The notes under the pieces were generated by a model. It did no database searches, was not told where the DNA came from, and worked only from the letters and a program-made list of their open reading frames with translations. This document shows positions 16,120 through 23,661 of a stretch of DNA of 53,905 bases, in pieces; within the stretch, counting starts at the first letter, position 1, and every line of letters starts with the position of its first letter. The stretch is from a virus, in IMG/VR virus record IMGVR_UViG_3300048836_001050, positions 1 to 53,905 of that record. The stretch is one strand, 5' to 3'. The position numbers and the translations under genes are program-made.

Positions 16120-16635
16120 TCACCACTTCTTCGTCACCCTGACGCTCTGCGAATACAGTTCACCGAGGCTCGGCGCGCCATCGGCGCCCGATCCCGCGCC
16201 TTCAGATTTGATCAGCGCACTCGCCCAGTCCAGCAGCTTTTCCAATCGCTGATTGCCCTGAATTCTGTCCTGATCGCTATCGCGGTCGTAGCTCTGGTCG
16301 TTGGAATCAATGCTCTTATTGATTTCCGAGCGCCCGTAGCTCAAAACTGCGCCGTCATACAGCGCGTTGCCTTTGGCGATCCATCCATCGCGCGTGGCTT
16401 GCAGCACAGATGCAAAACGCTCGTTGATGAAGCCGGCGACGGTGTCATAGCCGCAAACCTTCAAAAGCGGCACTGACACCTCGGCGTCGGCGATCGGCAA
16501 CACATTTTCCGTCAGCCAATCGAGCGTCGCCTGCTTTTGCGCCTCATCGCCCAGCTCGGGGCTGACGACATCCTCGCCCAGATCGCCGGGTTCGAGTTGT
16601 GCCGCCTGATAGAGCCGCTCTGCCGTGATCGCCAT
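16120..16635 (-). CDS. Putative head completion/connector protein
   Basis: This 171-residue helical, acidic protein lies between the HhH protein and the gp10-like gene. The size and order (capsid, HhH protein, this, gp10-like, tail terminator) fit a head-completion adaptor (gp6/gp15-like). No motif is conclusive. Confidence 0.45.
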   Translation of the reverse strand: MAITAERLYQAAQLEPGDLGEDVVSPELGDEAQKQATLDWLTENVLPIADAEVSVPLLKVCGYDTVAGFINERFASVLQATRDGWIAKGNALYDGAVLSYGRSEINKSIDSNDQSYDRDSDQDRIQGNQRLEKLLDWASALIKSEGAGSGADGAPSLGELYSQSVRVTKKW

Positions 16636-16641
16636 GATTGA

Positions 16642-17166
16642 TTATTTCAACAGCTCGCGGATTTTCTTGACGGTTGCCGGGCCGATACTGGGCAACGCTT
16701 CCAAATCCTTGTCGCTCGCCGCCGCCACCGCATCGAGCGTGTCGTAACCGGCGGCGGTCAGGCTTTCGAGCACGTCACCGCCCAGCGATTCCAATGCGAC
16801 CAGAGGCGGCGTGTGCGTGTCCGGCTGCAACACTGGCGCGCTTTTGAGAACGTCCAGTTCGGCGCGGGCTTGGTCGCGCTCCTGAATCAGACGCACGATG
16901 AACTGCTGGCCGTCTTCTTCGCTGTGGCGCTCAATGCCCAACTGCCCGGAAACAATGGCGGCGACGGCTTCAAAAGCATCCGGATACGGTGCGCCGGGAG
17001 TACTCCCACCTTCGCCGCTCACATCCCACTCGCCTTCGATGAGGCCGCGCGCTTGCAGGCTGTCATGAAGCGCGGGCGTCAGCACGGCGGCAAACGCAGC
17101 CTCGTCGCCTGGCTTATAAGTTTCGGTGCCATGCCGCAGGCCGGTTAAAATTTTCGGTTCGTTCAT
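16642..17166 (-). CDS. Head-region protein with C-terminal helix-hairpin-helix
   Basis: This 174-residue protein has an N-terminal part resembling short capsid-adjacent proteins (LRHGTETYKPGDEAAFAAVL) and a C-terminal HhH unit at about residues 130-174: LTAAGYDTLDAVAAASDKDL then LPSIGPATVKKIREL. HhH hairpins bind DNA backbone non-specifically. It follows the major capsid gene, so a role at the head-tail interface is plausible. It carries a full GGGAGTACTCCC palindrome, read as GGSTPG. Confidence 0.65.
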   Translation of the reverse strand: MNEPKILTGLRHGTETYKPGDEAAFAAVLTPALHDSLQARGLIEGEWDVSGEGGSTPGAPYPDAFEAVAAIVSGQLGIERHSEEDGQQFIVRLIQERDQARAELDVLKSAPVLQPDTHTPPLVALESLGGDVLESLTAAGYDTLDAVAAASDKDLEALPSIGPATVKKIRELLK

Positions 17167-17209
17167 GATGTCCTTTTAGTAAAGTTTCAGGAAAACGACC
17201 GGCGTAACT

Positions 17210-18268
17210 TTAGGAAGTCACGCCGGTGTCGATCACGTCCACTCTGCTCTCGTCGGGAACCGGCAAAACATTGCTTTGCGCTTCCACGACCAGCGAGCGC
17301 CCGCCGTTGTCGGCTTCGGGGAAAACGGCCACGCCGTTCACATCAATCTGTGCTTCGGGCACCTGGCGCGAAAGCGAAACGGCGCGCGCCACGGGGGCGA
17401 ATGCCGCGTTGCCGATGCGACGATCCGAGGGGATGGCCGCGATCTTGGAAACCGGCCACTTCTTGGTGCGCGTGGTGGCGATACCGCCATCGGAGAACAC
17501 ATCCACCGTGTCTTCCACCAGAAAAAACTGGAACGGCGAAGCCGTGTCCTGCGATACGCGATCCGAAAGGTTCGCCAGGCTCATCGCCGCGCCGCCGGCC
17601 AAAGTCGGCGCATCGGCGAGAATCGCCAGCAAAGGCGGGTAGCGCAGCGCCACGCCTGCCAGCGGCCCGACTTTATCCACCGCGTCGCGCAGCCAGGCGA
17701 TGAACAGATTGTAAGCGTTCACGCCCGCGTCGTTCCAGGCGGTCGTGGCGGTCTGCATTCGCGCGGTGTCCAGTTGAAAGTCGGCGTCGTAGGTCTCGCC
17801 GGTTTCCGGGTCGCGCACGGTGATCTTGCCGGAAGTCCACGCCTGGAACGCATCGAGTTCGAGGCGGCGATAATTGGCCGCCGCCAAGCCTTCGGTGCGC
17901 GCCGGGACATCCGCCTTGATCTGGTCGCGGATGAGCGTTTCGGTTCCGGCAAAGCGCTCGACCAAACGCTGCATTTCGCGTTCGTCAATGCGGAAGTTCG
18001 ACTCGATCGGCACCATCTCCAGATTGCGAGAGTCGGGCGTTTTGAGCGGAATGCGGCGACCGCGCTGATCCCACTCGCGCCGGTCGGCGGCGGGGCGGTA
18101 ATCGAGCGAAACCAGATTGCGCAAATCCACGCTCGGCACGTCCTTGCGCGGGAAAAACTGATCCCACAGCAAGCGCCCGTTGTCGTTGGGCGAAACGGTT
18201 TGCGCCAGAACGGTCAGCGCGGCAGGCGAGAGCTCCTCGGCCTGATCAATCCACGAAAAAGTAGACAT
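17210..18268 (-). CDS. Major capsid protein (gpE-like)
   Basis: This 352-residue protein starts at the ATG at 18268, with AAGGAG 7 nt upstream. Features fit the phage capsid protein E family of the HK97 fold: an N-terminal segment with DQFFPRKDVPSVDLR, an arm with PLKTPDSRNLEMVPIESNFR, a DPETGETYDADFQLDT loop and a C-terminal domain. It lies between a decoration protein and connector genes and downstream of a scaffold, as in lambda-like head modules. It would form the icosahedral shell. Confidence 0.85.
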   Translation of the reverse strand: MSTFSWIDQAEELSPAALTVLAQTVSPNDNGRLLWDQFFPRKDVPSVDLRNLVSLDYRPAADRREWDQRGRRIPLKTPDSRNLEMVPIESNFRIDEREMQRLVERFAGTETLIRDQIKADVPARTEGLAAANYRRLELDAFQAWTSGKITVRDPETGETYDADFQLDTARMQTATTAWNDAGVNAYNLFIAWLRDAVDKVGPLAGVALRYPPLLAILADAPTLAGGAAMSLANLSDRVSQDTASPFQFFLVEDTVDVFSDGGIATTRTKKWPVSKIAAIPSDRRIGNAAFAPVARAVSLSRQVPEAQIDVNGVAVFPEADNGGRSLVVEAQSNVLPVPDESRVDVIDTGVTS

Positions 18269-18306
18269 TTTCAATACTCCTTAAAATTTTCCGGGTTGTG
18301 CCGCGC

Positions 18307-18714
18307 TTAAGTGCGGGTCAAAACCAGCTTCGATCCGGCAGCATCGAAAGCCGCGATTTCATTGGCGCTGTAAGCGCGACCCAGCACGTCTTCGGCGATG
18401 TCGCGGTTCACCTGCGCGATGGTCGCCACCGCCACCGGCGCCACGCCGGTATTGGCGCCGAGCGTGGTATTGGTCGGGCCTTTGTCCACGATCTGGTTGC
18501 CGCCCACGCTCACGCCGAAAATGAATTCGCCCGAGGTGCCGTCCGCGAGGGTGCCGTCTTTCTTGAACGGGACGCCGGGCTTGAGGCGCCCGAATGCGTC
18601 CACTTCAGCGGTCGTGAGTTCGCTGATATCAGCTCGCACCGACGCAGTTTGAATGTCCCCGATAAAGGGAGACGCGTGGCTCAGGCCGCCACTGGTTTTC
18701 TTTACGTTAATCAT
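18307..18714 (-). CDS. Head decoration protein
   Basis: The ATG at 18714 is preceded by TTGGAGG, 5 nt away. The 135-residue beta-rich protein (SVRADISELTTAEVDAFGRL, ANTGVAPVAVATIAQVN) precedes the gpE-like capsid gene with a short gap. That is the lambda D position, so it is likely a capsid-stabilising decoration protein. It could also be a head fibre base. Confidence 0.6.
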   Translation of the reverse strand: MINVKKTSGGLSHASPFIGDIQTASVRADISELTTAEVDAFGRLKPGVPFKKDGTLADGTSGEFIFGVSVGGNQIVDKGPTNTTLGANTGVAPVAVATIAQVNRDIAEDVLGRAYSANEIAAFDAAGSKLVLTRT

Positions 18715-18761
18715 CACTGCCTCCAAAAAGCTGCGCTCCAAAAGCGTCAGCCGGTTTTCCG

Positions 18762-19691
18762 CTATCCGGTTTTCATGTTCAATCGTTCTTCGAGCGACGG
18801 GCCGGACGGTTCCTGCGCTTTGTGACGTTCTTCGGCGGTCTTGCGAATCTTGTCGAACACGTTGCCCGCGCCACTGGTTCCGCCGCTGCCCTGCTGCACG
18901 TGCCGCGCGCCGGGAGTACTCTCGCTCGCGCCGCCGGACTTAATCGAATCGGCCAGCGCCGGAAAAACTTCGCTCACGACTTCTTTCAGCGCCTTGCGCG
19001 TTTCGACGCCTTTTTCATCCTTGCTCACGACGTAGGCGACCGGCACGTCCTTGCCGTCCTGCTTTTCGGTCTTGACTTCGTATTGCCAATCGTCCACGCC
19101 TTTCAAAGCCGAAAACTTGGCCGGATCGTATCCGGCGGCGGCGGCGGCCTTGTCACGCAGTTCGGTCTTGGTGCGCTGCTCTTCGCGGCCTTTGAACTCA
19201 TCGCGCTCGGCTACCAAGGCGCTCACATCCTCCGGCTTTTTGATTCCCGATTCATCGAGCTTGCGCCACGCCGCCAGTTCCGCAGCATCGGCCTGGGCTT
19301 GCTTGCTGTCGGGCAACTGCGCTTTGAGGCGTCCGATTTCCTGCACTTTGGCATCGCGGTCGGCTTCCAGACGGGCGTTGCGACCGGCGAGTACTTCCAG
19401 GGCTTTGGCCTGATCGCCGTTGACGGAATTCGCCGCTAAAACTTCGGCGACAACCGCCTGGGCAATGGCCTTGAAATCGGGTTGATGGACAGACTGCGGG
19501 TTTTGGGACTGGGAGGAGTTTTGGGACTGGTTGCCGTTATCGGCGTTGCCGCCTTGGGCGTTGTCGGACTGATCGCCGTTTTGATTGTTTTCGCCACCGG
19601 CAGAACTTCCACCGCCAGCGGCGGCTCCATCGGGGCTAAAGAAAACGGTCGGGGAATGACTGAGGAAACGACTGAGGGAATGACGGTTCAT
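18762..19691 (-). CDS. Scaffolding protein
   Basis: This 309-residue protein has a disordered Asn/Gln/Ser/Gly-rich region (about residues 22-68), a long charged coiled coil (about 85-185, LEADRDAKVQEIGRLKAQL), and a C-terminal basic helix (NVFDKIRKTAEERHKAQE). This is the usual layout of phage scaffolds such as those upstream of HK97-fold capsid genes. A good ribosome binding site (AGGAGT) lies upstream of the ATG at 19691. It follows a leftward terminator at 19.78 kb, so an unseen promoter may drive the capsid block. Confidence 0.8.
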   Translation of the reverse strand: MNRHSLSRFLSHSPTVFFSPDGAAAGGGSSAGGENNQNGDQSDNAQGGNADNGNQSQNSSQSQNPQSVHQPDFKAIAQAVVAEVLAANSVNGDQAKALEVLAGRNARLEADRDAKVQEIGRLKAQLPDSKQAQADAAELAAWRKLDESGIKKPEDVSALVAERDEFKGREEQRTKTELRDKAAAAAGYDPAKFSALKGVDDWQYEVKTEKQDGKDVPVAYVVSKDEKGVETRKALKEVVSEVFPALADSIKSGGASESTPGARHVQQGSGGTSGAGNVFDKIRKTAEERHKAQEPSGPSLEERLNMKTG

Positions 19692-19778
19692 ATTCTACTC
19701 CTGTGGAAATTGGTTTGTCAAGAGCTACTAATTAAACTCGCGATTATCGTGTTGCAAAATTAACTACAAAAACAAAAA

Positions 19779-19832
19779 CGCCCGCATCCAAAGCACGCGG
19801 GCCACTTGGCCGGAGTACTCTTGATGCGGGCG
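19779..19832 (-). terminator. Rho-independent terminator, leftward
   Basis: A 10-bp perfect stem (CGCCCGCATC at 19779-19788 with GATGCGGGCG at 19823-19832) is followed on the minus strand by TTTTTGTTTTTG. The 34-nt loop contains the palindrome CGGAGTACTC and a GGCCACTTGGCC sub-hairpin. It separates the small MuF-linked genes from the scaffold gene. The rest of 19692-19881 holds no gene that I can see. Confidence 0.75.
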
Positions 19833-19881
19833 GCGGGTAACTTTGCGATCCGTTAAACGAGGCCCTTTATGTAGTTGTGAT

Positions 19882-20064
19882 TTACGGCTTTTTCAAGTCG
19901 GCAAACCCGCTCTTCCGGCTTGCGCCATGACTTACGGCATCCTGCCTCCTGAGCGTTTCACGGAATTTCTCCGCGCCCGCGCGCACGTTCGGATCATCGC
20001 TTTTTTGCAGATGCCCGAACGTGCGCACGAGGAGCTGTTTAAGTTGCGTGCATTCATGGCACAT
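19882..20064 (-). CDS. Small protein of head block (60 aa)
   Basis: This protein starts MCHECTQLKQLLVRTFGHLQ at the ATG at 20064, with GGGAGGGG 5 nt upstream. An in-frame GTG at 20070 is possible. It overlaps the end of the previous small gene by about 11 nt in another frame. A CxxC pair near the start hints at metal binding. Function unknown. Confidence 0.5.
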   Translation of the reverse strand: MCHECTQLKQLLVRTFGHLQKSDDPNVRAGAEKFRETLRRQDAVSHGASRKSGFADLKKP

Positions 20065-20233
20065 CGTCACCCCTCCCGAGCTCCCGGCGCAGCTTTTTCA
20101 TGGCTCTGTTTGCCGAGCGCTCGTCCTCTTGCGTCCACTCGATTTCCTCCGCCACATGGCTGGTAATATCAAAGCCGGGACTATCAGCGGGCGCCACCGG
20201 TTTTGTGGGCGATGATTGTTTGGTGTCGTTCAT
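20054..20233 (-). CDS. Small acidic head-block protein
   Basis: This protein of about 59 residues (MNDTKQSSPTKPVAPAD..., ending MKKLRRELGRGDDVP) lies just after the MuF-type gene. The ATG at 20233 has GGAG upstream; an ATG at 20248 would add five residues. The disordered Pro/Ser N-terminus and helical C-terminus resemble small head proteins. Function unknown. Confidence 0.5.
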   Translation of the reverse strand: MNDTKQSSPTKPVAPADSPGFDITSHVAEEIEWTQEDERSANRAMKKLRRELGRGDDVP

Positions 20234-20255
20234 TTTGCTTTGCTCCATGTCTTAC

Positions 20256-21554
20256 TTATTTTACAACAACTTCGTTCTCATCTAAATACGCGTTCAAAAT
20301 TTTTGAATGCAGACTACTCGGATCGGTATCGAATTCTACGCGTGTTTCAATGCCGTTTTCTTTCCACCACTTTGGCCCGTCTTCGGCCAACATTAAATCA
20401 TGCAAGTCTTGAGCGCCTTTGAGTGAATCCGGCAGCCTTCGTTTCTGATCAGCGGTCAATCGAGCATTGAATCCCAATCGCGGCCAAGTGTAATAGCCGT
20501 TAAATTCGGGATCGCCCGGATAGCCTTGAGCGAGCGTTTTGATACGCCGAATTCCCAGCTCGCGCGCCGCCCTGACTTGTGTGGCGAAGACCCTGACGCC
20601 CATGCCTTGAAAAGCAGTTGGTTTTTTCTCGAAGCCGATATTGTTGAGAAATAAGCCGTCAGCGTCCACTTCCAGCGACCGGAACATCGTGCCTTCCAGA
20701 AGGTCGTCATGCTCCGTGCTGATGACGATGCTTTGGCCGGTATGCTTCACGCGCACTCGTGATCCATTCGGCGCACCCACTAAATCGGCCCACTCCCGTT
20801 GCGCCAGTTCTCTTCCGAAATGCTTGCGCGAAAATTCATGGATTTTACTCTCGTTATCAAGTTTCACATCGACAGACCCGCCGAAATGCTTCGTTGAAAT
20901 CGGGTCCTGATCACCTTCGCCCCGCTTGCGGAAAATCTTGTCGCACTTGCATTTGCGCCGGCACCGCCGCGCGCCCGGATGCGGCGAACTCCCGCGCGGC
21001 ACCCAGCCCTTTGCAGCCCAGTAAAGGCAATCCTCACACGAATCCTGCGCGTGGCGAACGGAACGCTCCTCATCCAGTCCAAGCCGCTCGGCTTCCAAAT
21101 CCTTAAAAACGTAAAACGTGTGCCGTCCGGCCTGCGAGTATTGCTCGACGCGCGCCGTGAACCGGCCATCTAGAGGCAGGCCGTTTTCAATCTGGACAGC
21201 AAATTCGCGCAGATATTTGTACTCCTGCTTGACCAAAGAACCAATGCGGCCATAGTCACTCTGCCCAAGCGCGTGCCAGCCGCCTTTGGCCGCCGCCGCG
21301 TTTGCCAGATGAACGCGCGCGATGTTTTGCTCCATCGCGCGTTGCCACTGTGCGATAGAGATTTCCCGATTGCGAAGCTGCTCGGCAAGAGTGCGAACTT
21401 GCTTGCTCTTGTTTTCAAGGTACTCGTCAATGACGCGCCGCACTTCCGTGCGCGGCACGAAGCGGCCTTTATTCGGGCCGTTCAGCCAGTAGTATTGGCC
21501 GGTGGCGTCGTTAAAGCCGAACTGCGGCGTGATCAGACTGCGGCGCGTCGCCAT
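20256..21554 (-). CDS. MuF-like minor head protein with GNAT-like C-terminal domain
   Basis: This 432-residue protein has an N-terminal helical region (about 1-215) that looks like a phage Mu gpF/SPP1 gp7 minor head domain. It ends with the Cys-containing signature ARSVRHAQDSCEDCLYW-type segment and a basic Cys cluster (RRCRRKCKCDKI). From about residue 265 a separate module begins, with SIVISTEHDDLLEGTMFRSL, GMGVRVFATQVRAARELGI and a YYTWPRLGF end. This is reminiscent of a GNAT fold with the acyl-CoA helix. MuF proteins with variable C-terminal effector (toxin-like) domains are known; a few copies enter the cell with DNA. Whether this domain is active is unknown. It overlaps the protease-like gene by TGATG. 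Confidence 0.65.
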   Translation of the reverse strand: MATRRSLITPQFGFNDATGQYYWLNGPNKGRFVPRTEVRRVIDEYLENKSKQVRTLAEQLRNREISIAQWQRAMEQNIARVHLANAAAAKGGWHALGQSDYGRIGSLVKQEYKYLREFAVQIENGLPLDGRFTARVEQYSQAGRHTFYVFKDLEAERLGLDEERSVRHAQDSCEDCLYWAAKGWVPRGSSPHPGARRCRRKCKCDKIFRKRGEGDQDPISTKHFGGSVDVKLDNESKIHEFSRKHFGRELAQREWADLVGAPNGSRVRVKHTGQSIVISTEHDDLLEGTMFRSLEVDADGLFLNNIGFEKKPTAFQGMGVRVFATQVRAARELGIRRIKTLAQGYPGDPEFNGYYTWPRLGFNARLTADQKRRLPDSLKGAQDLHDLMLAEDGPKWWKENGIETRVEFDTDPSSLHSKILNAYLDENEVVVK

Positions 21555-22141
21555 CAGAGTTTTTCGACGTGAAACGGGCCGTCCACACCGCGCTGGAATT
21601 CCGCCGCTGCATAAAGCGCGCCGCGCACCATGCGTTCGGCCTCCAACGAATCGGATGAGGGTTCACGCCAATCCGACACAGCGCGTAAATAGCCGGTGGC
21701 GACTTCACAGCCCGACCCGATGGCTTCATAACCACGTTCGATTTCATACACCGCCAGTTCGCTATCCAGCAGAAAAAGGGACGCTTGAAAAGCGATGAGC
21801 AAGTGAGAAGAACTGACAATTTTCGGCTCTCCTGCGTCTGCTTTATCAGGCGCCCATCGCTTGAATTCTTCGAGTTTTGCCGCAAGTGCCGGAACAAAAT
21901 CAGCGCACAGATAATCCATTGGATCATCGTAACCGGAAGCATCAGGAAACGTAAAAGAGTACTCCATGATCTGCGCGACGCGCGGCGCACCCGAAATGCC
22001 GATGAGCATTTCGCCGCCGGCAAACTTCTCACGAAACATTTTCCGGTTCTTCATGCGAACGCGCGTCTCGCCAAAAGATACCGCGCCGTCCGCGCCCATC
22101 CACACTTCGCCGTTTTGCACCACGCCGACAATACAGCTCAT
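21554..22141 (-). CDS. HslV/proteasome-like Ntn-hydrolase, candidate prohead protease
   Basis: This 195-residue protein starts MSCIVGVVQNGEVWMGADGA, which aligns with the mature N-terminus of HslV (TTIVAVRRNGQVVxAGDGQ). It continues through an RVRMKNRKMF segment (cf. the KARKV region of HslV with its catalytic Lys) and LIGISGAPR. By that alignment Ser2 is the nucleophile after Met removal, with Cys3 next to it. In phages this family has been annotated as Ntn hydrolases. No HK97-type S49 or S78 protease is seen in the window, and this gene lies between portal and MuF, the usual place of the maturation protease. That role is inference. Confidence 0.65.
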   Translation of the reverse strand: MSCIVGVVQNGEVWMGADGAVSFGETRVRMKNRKMFREKFAGGEMLIGISGAPRVAQIMEYSFTFPDASGYDDPMDYLCADFVPALAAKLEEFKRWAPDKADAGEPKIVSSSHLLIAFQASLFLLDSELAVYEIERGYEAIGSGCEVATGYLRAVSDWREPSSDSLEAERMVRGALYAAAEFQRGVDGPFHVEKL

Positions 22142-22371
22142 AAAGATTCCTCAACTAATTTCGTTTGCCCCTGCTGAAAACACGCCGGGCACTCCAATCG
22201 CGCCGCGCCTTCGATCAATGCCTCGTCGCTGTCGGGATCGGCGCGCTCCAAATCAAGCGGCCACACGGCCACCCAGCGATGCGCGCACACGCCGCACGCG
22301 ACCAGCGACGTGACCCAGCCGCCTTCGGCTTCGCGCATGTCGTCTCGAATGGACTCGCTGAGTTCGCTCAT
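22138..22371 (-). CDS. Small zinc-ribbon protein
   Basis: This 77-residue protein has CGVCAHRW and ECPACFQQG, spaced as a CxxC...CxxC zinc ribbon. It overlaps both neighbours by ATGA. It belongs to the portal-MuF interval with two protease-like genes. Function unknown. Confidence 0.6.
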   Translation of the reverse strand: MSELSESIRDDMREAEGGWVTSLVACGVCAHRWVAVWPLDLERADPDSDEALIEGAARLECPACFQQGQTKLVEESL

Positions 22372-22781
22372 TGCAAAAATCGCATTGCTTGCATTGGGTC
22401 AGCAACCATCAATACGTCCCACTCTTTCCATTCACCCACGCCCATATCGCGGCGCGGATGTGGATCGTAAACGATTTCTCCGTCAAGGCACACAACGGAA
22501 TGCAAGCCGTCATGTCGCGGGCTTTGCGCTGCTAAAAGCGCATAGCCGCGCGGCTTCCACCCATCGTATTTGAAAGTCACAATGTAAAATCCACGCGGCA
22601 GCAAAAACTCTTGGTTTAGGCGCTCGGTGTATTGCAGCCAACCATCATCGTTATGCTTATCCAATTCCTGCGGCGTAGCTTGCGGCACTTCGTCTAAAGC
22701 GACCTCAAAAAGAGAGGCAAGACAAGCGGCGAAGCAGTTACCATCCGTGCCACTAAGCCGCGTCTGCTCAACTGGTTTCAT
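22368..22781 (-). CDS. Papain-like cysteine peptidase-type protein
   Basis: This 137-residue protein shows a likely Cys-His-Asp triad: Cys16 in DGNCFAACLASLF, His in DGLHSVVCLDGEIVYDPHP, and Asp in YDPHP. That arrangement matches small C39/papain-like phage proteins. A strong ribosome binding site (AAAGGAG) precedes the ATG. Catalysis is not proven. It could process virion proteins or a host target. Confidence 0.6.
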   Translation of the reverse strand: MKPVEQTRLSGTDGNCFAACLASLFEVALDEVPQATPQELDKHNDDGWLQYTERLNQEFLLPRGFYIVTFKYDGWKPRGYALLAAQSPRHDGLHSVVCLDGEIVYDPHPRRDMGVGEWKEWDVLMVADPMQAMRFLQ

Positions 22782-22822
22782 TATTCTCCTTTGTCTTCTT
22801 CGAACATCCGTTTACTTTGGAT

Positions 22823-23455
22823 TTAGGTTAAAGCTGGACACGACGGTAAATACCACCGCTCATCGGGAAAAGCATGGCGGCCAAATTTCTTTTCAACGTT
22901 GAGATCAATCAGGCCACGGCGCTTATCACAACCCATCTCCAATAACTTTCGCGTGATCTGGACATCCTGCAAACAATAATCGATAACCTGGCCAAAGTGC
23001 CCGCGCTGCCAAAGTTCAGGAGCGAGCGCACCGTTGCCGCTCTTGCCGTAACCAAGATTGCTCTGCGCTAAATTCCCCAAAGACAAACCCTTTGACGAAA
23101 CCCCCTGGGTGTACTCCTCTGGCTCTCCAGCCGCCCGACGAACTTTTCGAAGAAGATCATAAGTCGTTGTGATGTCGATGTTGTTGGCGCGGCAAAGAGC
23201 ATCATCAAAGGAAAGCGAATTGAAGCCGATAATATGCTCGCGCTCTTTGATCAAGGCTCGAAATTCATCCAGATTATCGGGAAGGAAAACGCGATAGCGA
23301 TCTTCCCGATAATCGTAAACGCCGATACAGGAAATCCCCATATTGGCATGATCGTCCCAGCCTCTGCAGTAATTCAAATCGTCTTCGGGTTCACCTTTGG
23401 ACGGGATACAGTTGATAATTTCGCAGTCGTAAATAATGGCGCTGTTACCGTTCAT
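22823..23455 (-). CDS. RNase H-fold 3'-5' exonuclease-like protein
   Basis: This 210-residue protein starts at the ATG at 23455 (ATGA with the upstream stop). DEDD-type motifs are visible: IIYDCEIIN (D-x-E), GFNSLSFDDALC (N..D) and VIDYCLQDVQITRKL (Y...D). That is a DnaQ/RNase T-like exonuclease core. The location inside the head block is unusual for a replication enzyme; in some phages such genes act in DNA recycling or repair. Confidence 0.65.
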   Translation of the reverse strand: MNGNSAIIYDCEIINCIPSKGEPEDDLNYCRGWDDHANMGISCIGVYDYREDRYRVFLPDNLDEFRALIKEREHIIGFNSLSFDDALCRANNIDITTTYDLLRKVRRAAGEPEEYTQGVSSKGLSLGNLAQSNLGYGKSGNGALAPELWQRGHFGQVIDYCLQDVQITRKLLEMGCDKRRGLIDLNVEKKFGRHAFPDERWYLPSCPALT

Positions 23456-23661
23456 TCGCTCTTTTCTCCGTCCAACAACGTCTTGAATTTTTTCGGCGCG
23501 TTTTCCCGCCAATCATCCGCCGCATCTTCGGCGAACGCTTCCATCGCCTCGGCGCTCGTCATTTCGTCCAATTCGGCCTCGGTGCGGCGAATTGCTTTGC
23601 CGCGCGCTTTCACGGGTTTAACGATCCCCGGCTTTTCTTCGCTCGTTTCTTTATTCGGCAT
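23452..23661 (-). CDS. Small charged protein after portal (69 aa)
   Basis: The ATG at 23661 lies inside the last codons of the portal gene. The sequence is MPNKETSEEKPGIVKPVKAR and an acidic helical remainder (ELDEMTSAEAMEAFAEDAAD). Probable translational coupling with both neighbours. Function unknown. Confidence 0.5.
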   Translation of the reverse strand: MPNKETSEEKPGIVKPVKARGKAIRRTEAELDEMTSAEAMEAFAEDAADDWRENAPKKFKTLLDGEKSE

